Notes: a model not told the origin generated them from the sequence alone. 64,000 nucleotides of DNA from Amycolatopsis methanolica 239 (GCF_000739085.1 NZ_CP009110.1:992001-1056000); one strand, 5' to 3'. Shown: positions 24,637 through 34,319, numbered from the stretch's first letter. Translations and numbers: made by a program.

Positions 24637-26718
24637 GTGACGCTCACCGCGGAACCCCAGGTCAAGGTGGCCACCCACTGTCCCTACTGCGCCCTGCAGT
24701 GCGGGATGAGCCTGTCCGGCACCGCCGTCGCACCCCGCGAGTTCCCCACCAACGGCGGCGGCCTGTGCCAGAAGGGCTGGACCTCGGGCAGCCTGCTCAC
24801 CACCCCGGCGCGGCTGACCACGCCGCTGGTCCGGGTCGACGGCGAGCTGGTGCCCGCGACCTGGGACGACGCGCTCGACCTCGTCGCGCGCCGCATCGCC
24901 GAGGTCCAGGCCGAGCACGGCCGGGACGGGGTCGCCCTGTTCGGCGGCGGCGGCCTCACCAACGAAAAGAGCTATCTGCTCGGCAAGTTCGCCCGCGTCG
25001 CGCTGGGCACCTCGCAGGTCGACTACAACGGGCGGTTCTGCATGTCGTCCGCGGCGGCGGCGGGCAACAAGGCGTTCGGCCTGGACCGCGGGCTGCCGTT
25101 CCCGCTGACCGACGTGGGCGGGGCGGACGCGGTCCTGCTGATCGGCGCCAACCCGGCCGAGACCATGCCGCCGTTCATGCAGCACCTGCGCAAGGCCATC
25201 GACACCGGTGGGCTGGTCGTGGTCGACCCGCGCCGCACGCCGACCGCGGACCAGGCGAGCCTGCACCTCGCGCCCGCGCCGGGCACCGACCTCGCGCTGG
25301 CGCTGGGCATCCTGCACGCGCTGGTCGCCGAGGGCCGGTTCGACCGCGACTACGTCGAGCGGCGGACCCGCGGCTTCGACGCGGTGTGGCAGATCGCGGC
25401 CGGCTGGTGGCCCGAGCGCGTCGAGCGGATCACCGGTGTCGCCGCCGCCGACCAGCGCCGCGTCGCCACCCTGCTGGCGAACGCCCGTAACGCCTACATC
25501 CTCACCGCGCGCGGCACCGAGCAGCACGCCAGCGGTTCGGACACCGTGAGCGCCTGGATCAACCTGGCGCTGGCGCTCGGCCTGCCCGGCCGCGAAGGCT
25601 CCGGCTACGGCTGCCTCACCGGCCAGGGCAACGGTCAGGGCGGGCGGGAGCACGGCCAGAAGGCCGACCAGCTGCCCGGTTACCGCAAGATCGACGACCC
25701 GGCCGCCCGCGAGCACGTCGCGCGCGTGTGGGGGGTCGACCCCGCCGAGCTGCCCGGACCCGGCCGCTCGGCCTACGAACTGCTCGACGCGCTGGGCACC
25801 GAGACCGGCCCGAAGGCGATGCTCGTGTTCGGCAGCAACGTCGTGGTGTCGGCGCCGCGTTCGGCGCACGTCGCGGACCGGTTGCGCAGCCTGGACCTCC
25901 TCGTCGTCGCGGACTTCGTGCTGTCCGAGACCGCCGCGATGGCCGACGTCGTACTCCCGGTCACGCAGTGGGCCGAGGAGAGCGGCACGATGACGAACCT
26001 GGAGGGCCGCATCCTGCTGCGGCGGAAGGCGATCGACCCGCCCGCCGGGGTACGCAGCGACCTGGAGGTCCTCAGTGGACTCGCGCAGCGCCTCGGCCAG
26101 CCCGCTGGACGCTTCCCGGTCGAGGCGAAGACGGTGTTCGCCGAACTCCGCGAGGCTTCGAGGGGCGGGCTCGCGGACTACTCCGGCGTCACCTACGAGC
26201 GCCTGCACGACGGCGAGGCCCTGTACTGGCCGGTGACCGGCGCCGAGCACGCCGGGACGCCGCGGATGTTCCTGGACACCTTCGCCCACCCGGACGGCCG
26301 CGCGCGGTTCGTCCCGGTCGAGCACCGCGGCCCGGCCGAGCCGACCGACGACGAGTTCCCGCTGATCGCGACCACCGGCCGGGTGCTGCAGCACTACCAG
26401 TCCGGGGCGCAGACCCGGCTGGTCGGCGAGCTGAACGACGTGGTGCCCGAGGCCTACGTCGAGGTGCACCCGGACACCGCCGCCCGCGCCGGACTGGCCG
26501 ACGGCGACTGGGCGCGGGTGGTCTCCCGGCGCGGGGAGACCAGCGCGCGGGTGCGGTGCGTCGCCTCGATGCGGCCGGACACGGTGTTCCTGCCGTTCCA
26601 CTTCCCCGGCGCGCAGCGGGCGAACCTGCTGACCAACCCCGCCCTGGACCCGACGAGCCGCATGCCCGAGTTCAAGGTGTGCGCGGTTCGCCTGACCACG
26701 AAGGACGGTGCGGAATGA
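24637..26718 (+). CDS. nasA: Assimilatory nitrate reductase, Mo-bisMGD catalytic subunit
   Basis: The 693-residue protein begins with a 4Fe-4S motif, CPYCALQCGMSL plus CQKGW about 30 residues later. It continues with the molybdopterin oxidoreductase domain (RFCMSSAAAAGNKAFG, GANPAETMPPFMQH, GSGYGCLTGQGNGQGGREHG) and ends with a dinucleotide-binding domain (TTGRVLQHYQSGAQT). It reduces nitrate to nitrite in the cytoplasm. The cysteine-containing RFCMSS region is consistent with Cys ligation of Mo as in Nas-type enzymes. GGAGG sits six bases before GTG 24637, which is preferred over GTG 24631. It heads a seven-gene operon; the symbol follows A. mediterranei nomenclature from memory. Confidence 0.92.
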   Translation: MTLTAEPQVKVATHCPYCALQCGMSLSGTAVAPREFPTNGGGLCQKGWTSGSLLTTPARLTTPLVRVDGELVPATWDDALDLVARRIAEVQAEHGRDGVALFGGGGLTNEKSYLLGKFARVALGTSQVDYNGRFCMSSAAAAGNKAFGLDRGLPFPLTDVGGADAVLLIGANPAETMPPFMQHLRKAIDTGGLVVVDPRRTPTADQASLHLAPAPGTDLALALGILHALVAEGRFDRDYVERRTRGFDAVWQIAAGWWPERVERITGVAAADQRRVATLLANARNAYILTARGTEQHASGSDTVSAWINLALALGLPGREGSGYGCLTGQGNGQGGREHGQKADQLPGYRKIDDPAAREHVARVWGVDPAELPGPGRSAYELLDALGTETGPKAMLVFGSNVVVSAPRSAHVADRLRSLDLLVVADFVLSETAAMADVVLPVTQWAEESGTMTNLEGRILLRRKAIDPPAGVRSDLEVLSGLAQRLGQPAGRFPVEAKTVFAELREASRGGLADYSGVTYERLHDGEALYWPVTGAEHAGTPRMFLDTFAHPDGRARFVPVEHRGPAEPTDDEFPLIATTGRVLQHYQSGAQTRLVGELNDVVPEAYVEVHPDTAARAGLADGDWARVVSRRGETSARVRCVASMRPDTVFLPFHFPGAQRANLLTNPALDPTSRMPEFKVCAVRLTTKDGAE

Positions 26719-28157
26719 CCCGCAAGGTGGTGGTGCTGGGCTACGGCATGGCCGGGGCCCGGCTCGCCGACGAGATCCGGGCCCGCGATCCGGAAGGCAC
26801 CCGCGTCACGCTGACCGTGATCGGCGAGGAGCCGCACGCCGCGTACAACCGCGTCCTGCTCTCCGCCGTCGTCGCCGGCACGATGCGCCCGGAGATGGTC
26901 CGCTTGCACGACGCCGGCTGGGCGGCCGCGCACCACGTCGACCTGCGCACGGATGTCAAGGCCGAGCACATCGACCGCGCCGCCCGGCGGGTCCGGCTCA
27001 GCGACGGGTCCACTGTGGACTACGACGCGCTGGTGCTGGCCACCGGCAGCCGCCCGTGGCTGCCGGCGGTGGAGGGCCTGACCCTGGACGACGGGACACC
27101 CGCGCCGGGCGTGGTCACCTTCCGCACGCTGGACGACTGCGACCGCATCCTGGACGCGGCCAAGGCCGGTGCGCTGGTCGCGGTGCTCGGCGGCGGGCTG
27201 CTCGGCCTGGAGGCCGCCCGCGGCCTGGCCGGTCGCGGCAACCTGGTGACCGTCGTGCACCCGGTCGGGCACGTGATGGAACGGCAGCTCGACGCCGGCG
27301 CCGGTGCCGTGCTGGCCAAGGCGCTGGGCGAGCTGGGCATCGACTTCAAGCTCGGCGCCGGCGCGGCCCGGTACCTGCCGGGCGACGGCCTCAAGCTCGA
27401 CGACGGCAGCAAGGTCCACGCCGACCTGCTCGTCGTCAGCACCGGTGTGCGGGCCGAGACCACGCTGGCCGTCGAGGCCGGTCTGGAGGTCGACCGCGGC
27501 GTCGTGGTCGACGACGCGCTGCGCACCAGCGACGGCCGAATCCACGCGATCGGCGACTGCGCCCAGCACCCCGGCACCGTGTCCGGCCTCGTCGAGCCTG
27601 CCTGGCAGCAGGCCAAGGTGCTGGCCGACCTGCTGACCGGTGCCGACGTGTCCGCGCGTTACCGCGGCACGCAGGTGATCACCAAGCTGAAGGCGCGCGG
27701 CATCGACCTCACCGCGCTCGGCGACGTGCACACCGACGCCGCCGGCCCGGACGCCGAGGTCGTCTGCCTGACCGACCCCACGCGGGGCCGCTACGCGAAG
27801 CTCGTTGTCCGCGAGGAGCGGGTGGCGGGGGCGATCCTGCTGGGTGCGCCGGACGCCGCCGCGAACATCACGCACCTGTTCGACCGGGGTGTCCCGGTTC
27901 CGGAAGACCGGCTCGCCGTCCTGCTCGGGCGCGCGCTGCCGGGCGGGGCGACCGTCGCGTCGAGCCCCGCCGACATCCCGGCGGCCGCCGTCGTCTGCCG
28001 GTGCAACTCCGTGACCAAGGGCCGGCTGGTCGAGGCATTCCGCGCCGGGGCCACCGACGTCACCGAACTCGCGTCCGTGACCAGAGCGACGACCGGATGC
28101 GGCAGCTGCCGCGACGCCGTGTGCGGCATCGCCGACTGGCTCGCGACCACCGCCTAG
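26715..28157 (+). CDS. nasC: Nitrate reductase electron-transfer subunit (FAD/NAD(P)-binding, BFD-like)
   Basis: The 480-residue protein has an FAD-binding N-terminus (VVLGYGMAGARLADEI), a second nucleotide motif (VAVLGGGLLGLEAARGL, about residues 156-172), and a C-terminal BFD-like 2Fe-2S domain with VCRCNSVTKG and TGCGSCRDAVC supplying four cysteines. It corresponds to the N-terminal half of NirB without the sirohaem part. It should pass electrons from NAD(P)H to the catalytic subunit. ATG 26715 overlaps the nasA stop by four bases, so translation is coupled. Confidence 0.88.
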   Translation: MTRKVVVLGYGMAGARLADEIRARDPEGTRVTLTVIGEEPHAAYNRVLLSAVVAGTMRPEMVRLHDAGWAAAHHVDLRTDVKAEHIDRAARRVRLSDGSTVDYDALVLATGSRPWLPAVEGLTLDDGTPAPGVVTFRTLDDCDRILDAAKAGALVAVLGGGLLGLEAARGLAGRGNLVTVVHPVGHVMERQLDAGAGAVLAKALGELGIDFKLGAGAARYLPGDGLKLDDGSKVHADLLVVSTGVRAETTLAVEAGLEVDRGVVVDDALRTSDGRIHAIGDCAQHPGTVSGLVEPAWQQAKVLADLLTGADVSARYRGTQVITKLKARGIDLTALGDVHTDAAGPDAEVVCLTDPTRGRYAKLVVREERVAGAILLGAPDAAANITHLFDRGVPVPEDRLAVLLGRALPGGATVASSPADIPAAAVVCRCNSVTKGRLVEAFRAGATDVTELASVTRATTGCGSCRDAVCGIADWLATTA

Positions 28158-28182
28158 ACCTTTCCGCATTGAAGGAGCAGGG

Positions 28183-29565
28183 ATGAGGACGACCGCCAGC
28201 GACACCACCGCGCCCAGCGGGCGCAAGCACTGGATCGCGCACTGGGAGCCCGAGAACGAGTCGTTCTGGGAGAGCACCGGCAAGAAGATCGCCAACCGCA
28301 ACCTGTGGTTCTCGATCTTCTCCGAGCACATCGGCTTCTCCATCTGGACACTGTGGTCGGTCATGGTGCTGTTCATGGGGCCGCAGTACGGGTTCTCGGC
28401 CGCCGACAAGTTCCTGCTGACCTCCACGCCGACGCTGGTCGGTGCGCTCGCGCGGCTGCCCTACAGCTGGGCGGTGGCGAAGTTCGGCGGTCGCAACTGG
28501 ACGATCGTCAGCGCGCTGCTGCTGCTGATCCCGAGCATCGGCGCCGCGATCGTGATGGAGCCCGGCACCCCGCTGTGGAGCTTCCTGATCGTGGCGGCGC
28601 TGGGCGGTGTCGGTGGCGGCAACTTCGCGTCCTCGATGACCAACATCAACGCGTTCTTCCCGGAGAAGGCCAAGGGCATGGCGCTCGGCCTGAACGCGGG
28701 CGGCGGCAACCTGGGCGTCGCCGTGATCCAGCTCCTCGGCCTGCTGATCGTCGCCACCGCCGGCACCGGCGCGCCGCGGATCATCCTGTACATCTACATC
28801 CCGCTGATCGTCGTCGCGGCGCTGTGCTCGGCGCTGTTCATGGACAACATCGCGTCCGTAACGAACGACAAGAAGGCGATGCGGGAGATCATCGGTGATG
28901 CCCACACGTGGGTGATGTCGTTCCTCTACATCGGCACGTTCGGCTCGTTCATCGGCTACAGCTTCGCCTTCGGCCTGGTGCTGCAGAACCAGTTCGGCCG
29001 CACGCCGCTGCAGGCCGCCGCGGTCACCTTCCTCGGCCCGCTGCTCGGCTCGTTCTCCCGCCCGGCCGGTGGCTGGCTGGCGGACAAGCTCGGCGGCTCG
29101 CGCGTCACGTTCACCACGTTCGTCGGCATGGCGGCGATGACCGTCATCCTGATCATCGCGTCGAACACGCAGTCGCTGGCGTTGTTCACCACCGCGTTCA
29201 TCGTGTTGTTCGTGCTCACCGGGGTCGGCAACGGCTCCACCTACAAGAGCATCCCGGCCATCTTCCGCACCAAGGCCAAGGCGGCGATCGCGGCCGGCGC
29301 GGACGAGGCGGCCGAACTGCTCAAGGCCCGCAAGCGCTCCGGCGCCCTGATCGGCCTCGCCGGCGCGATCGGCGCGCTCGGCGGCCTGTTCATCAACCTG
29401 GCGTTCCGCCAGTCCTTCTTGGACACCAAGAGCGGTGTCCCGGCGTTCGTCGGGTTCCTCGTCTTCTACGGGATCTGCTTCGTCCTCACCTGGGCCGTGT
29501 ACCTCCGCAATTCGGACGCCCTGGTGAGCGAGCGCGGCCTGGCTCTGGCCGGCGTCCGCGTCTGA
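28183..29565 (+). CDS. nasK: Nitrate/nitrite transporter (MFS, NNP family)
   Basis: The 460-residue protein has about twelve membrane segments. NNP-type signatures are seen: MGPQYGFSAADKFLLTSTPTLVGALARLPY near the start, GGGNFASSMTNINAFFPEKAKGMALGLNAGGGNLGV in mid-protein (described here in parts: Gly-rich helix then a KGMALG loop) and GVGNGSTYKSIPAIF later. It belongs to the NarK/NasA branch and imports nitrate. GAAGGAG precedes ATG 28183, 25 bases after nasC. Confidence 0.92.
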   Translation: MRTTASDTTAPSGRKHWIAHWEPENESFWESTGKKIANRNLWFSIFSEHIGFSIWTLWSVMVLFMGPQYGFSAADKFLLTSTPTLVGALARLPYSWAVAKFGGRNWTIVSALLLLIPSIGAAIVMEPGTPLWSFLIVAALGGVGGGNFASSMTNINAFFPEKAKGMALGLNAGGGNLGVAVIQLLGLLIVATAGTGAPRIILYIYIPLIVVAALCSALFMDNIASVTNDKKAMREIIGDAHTWVMSFLYIGTFGSFIGYSFAFGLVLQNQFGRTPLQAAAVTFLGPLLGSFSRPAGGWLADKLGGSRVTFTTFVGMAAMTVILIIASNTQSLALFTTAFIVLFVLTGVGNGSTYKSIPAIFRTKAKAAIAAGADEAAELLKARKRSGALIGLAGAIGALGGLFINLAFRQSFLDTKSGVPAFVGFLVFYGICFVLTWAVYLRNSDALVSERGLALAGVRV

Positions 29566-29596
29566 AGCAAGAGAAAGCAAGCAGGAGGTTTCGGTA

Positions 29597-32140
29597 ATGC
29601 GCACACTCGTCGTCGTCGGGAACGGCATGGTGAGCCATCGACTGGTGGAGGCACTGCGGGCCGAGGACACCGAGGGCGCCTGGCGGGTAGTCGTGCTCGC
29701 CGAGGAGCCGCGCCCGGCCTACGACCGGGTGGCCCTGACCTCCTACGTGGATGGCTGGGACGTCCAGGCGCTCACCCTGTCCGGTTCGGACTACGCGGGT
29801 GACGACCTCGTCGAGCTGCGGCTGGGCGATCCGGTCACGTCCGTGGACCGGGCGGCCAAGAAGGCGACCACCGCGTCCGGCCACGTCCAGGCCTACGACG
29901 CGCTGGTGCTGGCCACCGGCTCGCGGCCGTTCGTGCCGCCGGTGCCCGGCCACGACCTGCCGGGCTGCTTCGTCTACCGCACGATCGAGGACCTGGACGC
30001 GATCCGGGCCGCGGTCGAGCACGCGAAGGCGACCAAGCGCGGCCGCGCCGCGGCGATGGTCGTCGGTGGTGGCCTGCTCGGGCTGGAGGCGGCGAAGGCC
30101 CTGCGGGACATGGGCCTGTCGCCGCACGTGGTCGAGATGGCGCCGCGGCTCATGCCGATCCAGGTCGACGACGGCGGTGGCCGGCTCCTGCGCAAGCTGG
30201 TCACCGACCTCGACCTGACCGTCCACACCGGAACATCGGCGGAGAAGATCGAGCAGGACGGCGACCGCCTGTTCACCAAGCTCACCAACGGCACCGAGCT
30301 GGACCTGGACCTGGTGGTGTTCTCCGCCGGTGTCCGCCCGCGGGACGACCTGGCCCGCTCGTCCGGTCTGGCGGTCGGCGAGCGCGGCGGCATCATCACC
30401 GACCTGGCCTGCCGCACGAGCGACCCGGACATCTGGGCGGTCGGCGAGTGCGCCGCGGTCGAGGGCCGCTGCTACGGCCTGGTCGCGCCGGGCTACACGA
30501 TGGCCGAGATCGTCGCCGCGCAGCTGCTCGGCCGGGCCGGCGAGTTCCCGGGCACGGACCTGTCCACCAAGCTCAAGCTGATGGGCGTGGACGTGGCCAG
30601 CTTCGGCGACGCGCACGCCACCACGGAGAACTCGGTCGAGGTCGTGCTCTCCGACGCCGTCGGCGGGTACTACAAGAAGCTCGTGGTGTCCGAAGAGGAC
30701 GCGGACGGCAAGCGCCTGCTGCTGGGCGGTGTCCTGGTCGGCGACGCGAGCGCGTACAACCTGCTCCGGCCGCTGGTCGGCAGCCCGCTGCCAGCCGACC
30801 CGGCCGCGATGCTGGGCCCCGAGGGCGGGTCCAGCGTCGTGGGTGTGGACGCGCTGCCGGACGAGGCGCAGATCTGCTCGTGCAACGCGGTCAGCAAGGG
30901 CGCCATCACCAGCGCCATCCACGACGAGGGCTGCGACAGCGTCGCGAAGATCAAGGGCTGTACCAAGGCGGGCACCACCTGCGGTTCGTGCGTGCCGATG
31001 CTCGCCAAGCTGCTGGACGCCTGCGGGGTCGAGCAGTCCAAGGCGCTGTGCGAGCACTTCGCCTACTCGCGCCAGGAGCTGTTCCAGATCCTCAGCGCCA
31101 CGCGCATCACCACGTTCGGTGAGCTGATCGCCAAGCACGGCACCGGCGCGGGCTGCGAGATCTGCAAGCCCGCGGTGGCCTCGATCCTCGCCACGCTGGA
31201 CACGACCGACCGCGACGGCGGGCACGTGCTGGCCGGCGAGCAGGCCACGCTGCAGGACACTAACGACCACTTCCTGGCGAACATGCAACGCAACGGCACC
31301 TACTCGGTGGTGCCGCGGATCCCCGGCGGCGAGATCACCCCGGCGAAGCTCAAGGTCATCGCCGAGGTCGCCGAGGAGTTCGGCCTCTACACCAAGATCA
31401 CCGGCGGGCAGCGGATCGACCTGTTCGGCGCGACCGTGGACCAGCTGCCGCACATCTGGCGGCGGCTGGTGGACGCGGGGATGGAGTCCGGCCACGCGTA
31501 CGGCAAGTCGCTGCGCACGGTCAAGTCCTGCGTCGGCTCGACCTGGTGCCGCTACGGCGTGCAGGACAGCGTCGGACTGGCTGTGGAGCTGGAGCTGCGC
31601 TACCGCGGCCTGCGCTCGCCGCACAAGCTCAAGGCCGGGGTTTCCGGCTGCGCCCGCGAGTGCGCGGAGGCCCGCGGCAAGGACTTCGGCGTGATCGCCA
31701 CCGAGAAGGGCTGGAACCTCTACGTCGGCGGCAACGGCGGCGCCCTGCCGCGCCACGCCGAGCTGCTGGCCTCCGACCTGGACAAGGACACGCTGATCAC
31801 CTACATCGACCGGTTCCTGATGTTCTACGTCCGCGCCGCCGACCGCCTGCAGCGCACCGCGCCGTGGATCGAGGAGATGGACGGCGGGCTGGACCACCTG
31901 CGCGCGGTGATCGTCGACGACAAGCTCGGCATCTGCGAGGAGCTGGACGCCGCGATGGCCAAGCACGTGGAGAACTATGCCGACGAGTGGCGCGGCGTGC
32001 TGGAGGACCCGGAGAAGCTCGCCCGGTTCACGTCGTTCGTCAACGCGCCGGGCACGCCCGACCCGACCATCTCGTTCCGCGCGGAGCGAGAGCAGAAAGT
32101 GCCCGTCCTGCTGGGTGTCCCGGAGGTGGTTTCCCGATGA
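29597..32140 (+). CDS. nirB: Assimilatory nitrite reductase large subunit NirB
   Basis: The 847-residue protein has an FAD/NAD domain (VVVGNGMVSHRLVEAL; VVGGGLLGLEAAKAL), a BFD-like 2Fe-2S region (ICSCNAVSKGAI and TTCGSCVPML), and a C-terminal ferredoxin-sulfite/nitrite reductase domain. That domain carries the sirohaem/4Fe-4S cysteines in CVGSTWC (about residue 645) and SGCARECAE (about 683). It reduces nitrite to ammonium with NAD(P)H. Length and domain order are normal. GCAGGAGG stands before ATG 29597. nirD overlaps the stop. Confidence 0.95.
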   Translation: MRTLVVVGNGMVSHRLVEALRAEDTEGAWRVVVLAEEPRPAYDRVALTSYVDGWDVQALTLSGSDYAGDDLVELRLGDPVTSVDRAAKKATTASGHVQAYDALVLATGSRPFVPPVPGHDLPGCFVYRTIEDLDAIRAAVEHAKATKRGRAAAMVVGGGLLGLEAAKALRDMGLSPHVVEMAPRLMPIQVDDGGGRLLRKLVTDLDLTVHTGTSAEKIEQDGDRLFTKLTNGTELDLDLVVFSAGVRPRDDLARSSGLAVGERGGIITDLACRTSDPDIWAVGECAAVEGRCYGLVAPGYTMAEIVAAQLLGRAGEFPGTDLSTKLKLMGVDVASFGDAHATTENSVEVVLSDAVGGYYKKLVVSEEDADGKRLLLGGVLVGDASAYNLLRPLVGSPLPADPAAMLGPEGGSSVVGVDALPDEAQICSCNAVSKGAITSAIHDEGCDSVAKIKGCTKAGTTCGSCVPMLAKLLDACGVEQSKALCEHFAYSRQELFQILSATRITTFGELIAKHGTGAGCEICKPAVASILATLDTTDRDGGHVLAGEQATLQDTNDHFLANMQRNGTYSVVPRIPGGEITPAKLKVIAEVAEEFGLYTKITGGQRIDLFGATVDQLPHIWRRLVDAGMESGHAYGKSLRTVKSCVGSTWCRYGVQDSVGLAVELELRYRGLRSPHKLKAGVSGCARECAEARGKDFGVIATEKGWNLYVGGNGGALPRHAELLASDLDKDTLITYIDRFLMFYVRAADRLQRTAPWIEEMDGGLDHLRAVIVDDKLGICEELDAAMAKHVENYADEWRGVLEDPEKLARFTSFVNAPGTPDPTISFRAEREQKVPVLLGVPEVVSR

Positions 32141-32487
32141 CCGCGGTGGAGGAGAAGCGCGCCACGGAGGTGGTCGAGATCTGCCGGTTCGACCGGTTGA
32201 TCCCCGGCCGCGGGGTGGCCGCGCTGCTGCCCGGCGGACGGCAGGTGGCGATCTTCCGCACCGTCACCGACGACGTCTTCGCGCTGTCCAATGTGGATCC
32301 GTTTACCAAGGCCGCCGTGCTGTCCCGCGGGATCATCGGCGACGTCAAGGGTGTGCCGCACGTCGCATCGCCCATGCTGAAACACCGTTTCGAGCTGGCC
32401 ACGGGCTACTCTCTGGAGGACGAAACGGTGGCTGTGCGGACGTATCCCGTGCGGGTGACCGAGGGCATGGTGTACATCCAACCATGA
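32137..32487 (+). CDS. nirD: Nitrite reductase small subunit NirD
   Basis: The 116-residue protein has a Rieske-like fold signature (GGRQVAIFRTVTDDVFALSNVDPFTKAAVLSRGIIGD) but lacks the Cys/His cluster ligands, as is usual for NirD. It supports assembly or electron transfer in the NirBD complex. ATG 32137 overlaps the nirB stop by four bases, and CGGAGGTGG lies upstream. Confidence 0.93.
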   Translation: MTAVEEKRATEVVEICRFDRLIPGRGVAALLPGGRQVAIFRTVTDDVFALSNVDPFTKAAVLSRGIIGDVKGVPHVASPMLKHRFELATGYSLEDETVAVRTYPVRVTEGMVYIQP

Positions 32488-33596
32488 TCGATTCCTCCGG
32501 AATCCTCCCGCTCGCCGGTTTCGCGGTGGGCATCACGGCCGCGCGCCGCGCGGACGAGCTCGGCGCGCTGCTGGTGCGCAAGGGCGCGACCGTGCGGTAC
32601 GGGCCGGCGATCCGGATCGTGCCGCTCGCCGACGACACCGAGCTGCACGCCGCGACCGTGCGGATGCTGGAGGAGCCGGTGGACGTGGTCGTGGCGACCA
32701 CCGGCATCGGGTTCCGCGGGTGGGTCGAGGCGGCCGAGGGCTGGGGCCTCGGCGAGGCGCTGGTCGGCCAGCTCGGCAAGGCATCGCTGCTGGCCCGCGG
32801 CCCGAAGGCGCGCGGTGCGATCCGCGCGGCCGGGTTGTCGGAGATCTACTCGCCCGCCTCGGAGAGCAGCGCCGAGCTGCTCCAGCACCTGCTGGAGTCC
32901 GGTGTGGAGGGTCGGCGGATCGCGGTGCAGCTGCACGGCGAGCCGTTGCCGTACTTCGTGGAGTCGTTGCGGGAGGCCGGGGCCGAGGTCATCGAGGTGC
33001 CGGTGTACCGCTGGGTCGGGCCCTCCGACCCGGGGCCGCTGGACCGGCTGATCGACGCGGTGCTGGACGGTTCGGTGGACGCGCTGCCGTTCACCAGCGC
33101 CCCGGCCGCGGCGAGCGCGCTGGCGATGGCCAAGCGCACCGGGCGCCTCGCGGCGCTAGTGGAGGCGTTGACGCACCGGGTGCTGGTCGCGTGCGTCGGG
33201 CCGATCACCGCCGCCCCGCTGGCGGCCGTCGGGATCCCCACGGTGCAGCCGGAGCGGGCGCGGATCGGCGCGCTGGCGCGGACCGTGGCGCAGGCGCTCG
33301 TCGAGCGGTCGCCCAAGCTGTGCGCGGCCGGGCGGCTCATCGAGCTGCGCGGACAGGCGGCCATTGTGGACGGTCAGCTGTGCGAGGTGGCGCCCGCGCC
33401 GATGGCGGTGCTGCGGGCGCTGGCCCGCGAGCCCGGACGGGTGGTGTCCCGCCGGGAGCTGACGTCCGCCCTGCCCAGCGGCGGTGAGGAACACGCGGTG
33501 GAGACCGCGATCGGGCGGCTGCGCACGTCGCTCGGCGAGGGGAAGCTCGTGCAGACCGTGGTGAAGCGCGGATACCGGTTGGCGGTGGAACGGTGA
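32484..33596 (+). CDS. nnaR: NnaR-type regulator: HemD-like domain fused to a winged helix
   Basis: Residues 1-270 form a uroporphyrinogen-III synthase-like domain (ITAARRADELGALLV, GFRGWVEAAEGWGLG, LPFTSAPAAASALAM, TVQPERARIGALAR). Residues 285-370 form an OmpR-type winged helix (PMAVLRALAREPGRVVSRRE, AVETAIGRLRTSLGEG, VVKRGYRLAVE). This fusion is the layout of the nitrate-assimilation regulator NnaR (Rv0260c type). The HemD-like part is thought to sense rather than make a tetrapyrrole, which is an inference here. ATG 32484 overlaps the nirD stop, so it is made with the enzymes it probably controls. Confidence 0.88.
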   Translation: MIDSSGILPLAGFAVGITAARRADELGALLVRKGATVRYGPAIRIVPLADDTELHAATVRMLEEPVDVVVATTGIGFRGWVEAAEGWGLGEALVGQLGKASLLARGPKARGAIRAAGLSEIYSPASESSAELLQHLLESGVEGRRIAVQLHGEPLPYFVESLREAGAEVIEVPVYRWVGPSDPGPLDRLIDAVLDGSVDALPFTSAPAAASALAMAKRTGRLAALVEALTHRVLVACVGPITAAPLAAVGIPTVQPERARIGALARTVAQALVERSPKLCAAGRLIELRGQAAIVDGQLCEVAPAPMAVLRALAREPGRVVSRRELTSALPSGGEEHAVETAIGRLRTSLGEGKLVQTVVKRGYRLAVER

Positions 33597-34276
33597 TCGT
33601 GCTGGCAGCGCATGGAACGCGGGATCCGCAGGGCGCGCGGGTGATCGAGGAACTGGCCGACCGGGTGCGGGCCGAGACGCCCGTGCCGGTGCGGGTGGCC
33701 TACGCCGACGTGCGGCAGCCCGACGTCACCACGATGCTCGACGCGGTGCGTGGCTACCAGGCGATCGTCGTGCCCGCGTTCCTGGCGGCCGGCTACCACG
33801 TGCGCACCGACATCCCGGCGCAGATCGCCGCGAGCGGGCACCGCAACGTCCTGCTGGCCGGCCCGTTCGGGCCGGCGCCCGAGCTGGTCGGCGTGATGCG
33901 CGACCGGCTGGAGTGGGCGGGTTACCGCGCGGGTGACGCGGTCGTGCTGGCCGCGGCGGGCTCCAGCGATCCGCGTGCGCTGGCCGAGGTGCGGGTCGCC
34001 GCGGATGCGCTGGGCGCGTTGCTGGGCGTGTCGGTGCAGGTGGGTTACGTCGCGACGGCGCGGCCCTCGATCGCGGACGCGGTCGCCAGGGCGCGGGGCT
34101 GCGGGCGGCGGGTGGCGGTGGCGTCGTGGCTGCTCGCGCCGGGGCGGTTCCAGCGGAAGGTGCTGGAGGCGGGCGCGGACGTGGTGGCGGACCCGCTCGG
34201 CGTGCACCCGGACGTCGTCGACCTGGTGCTGGCCAGGTACCAGCAGGCGCAGCGGCAGCTCGCGGTCGCCGCCTGA
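33593..34276 (+). CDS. sirB: Sirohydrochlorin chelatase (CbiX/SirB-like)
   Basis: The 227-residue protein begins IVLAAHGTRDPQGARVIEEL, the N-terminal histidine motif of class II chelatases. A second half repeats the fold (VVLAAAGSSDPRALAEV). VPAFLAAGYHVRTDIPAQI carries the other metal-site histidine. It inserts Fe2+ into sirohydrochlorin to make the sirohaem needed by NirB, or Co2+ in cobalamin synthesis; the operon favours sirohaem. GTG 33593 overlaps the nnaR stop by four bases. Last gene of the nas operon. Confidence 0.88.
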   Translation: MIVLAAHGTRDPQGARVIEELADRVRAETPVPVRVAYADVRQPDVTTMLDAVRGYQAIVVPAFLAAGYHVRTDIPAQIAASGHRNVLLAGPFGPAPELVGVMRDRLEWAGYRAGDAVVLAAAGSSDPRALAEVRVAADALGALLGVSVQVGYVATARPSIADAVARARGCGRRVAVASWLLAPGRFQRKVLEAGADVVADPLGVHPDVVDLVLARYQQAQRQLAVAA

Positions 34277-34295
34277 CCCTTGTGGTTCTCTGGTT

Positions 34296-34315
34296 GAAAC
34301 AGTAGTTTCTGTTTC
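34296..34315. promoter_or_regulatory. Inverted repeat operator over a -10 element
   Basis: GAAACAG-TAGTTT-CTGTTTC is a perfect 7-base inverted repeat. Its 6-base spacer is itself a TAnnnT -10-like hexamer, and the SDR start follows at 34317-34320. A repressor dimer bound here would cover the promoter. No regulator gene lies next to it. Confidence 0.55.
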
Positions 34316-34319
34316 CGTG

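Noticed and set aside
24637..34276. Horizontal transfer of the nas operon by a mobile element
   Set aside because: No integrase, transposase, terminal repeat or tRNA target is visible, and the codon use looks like that of the flanks.
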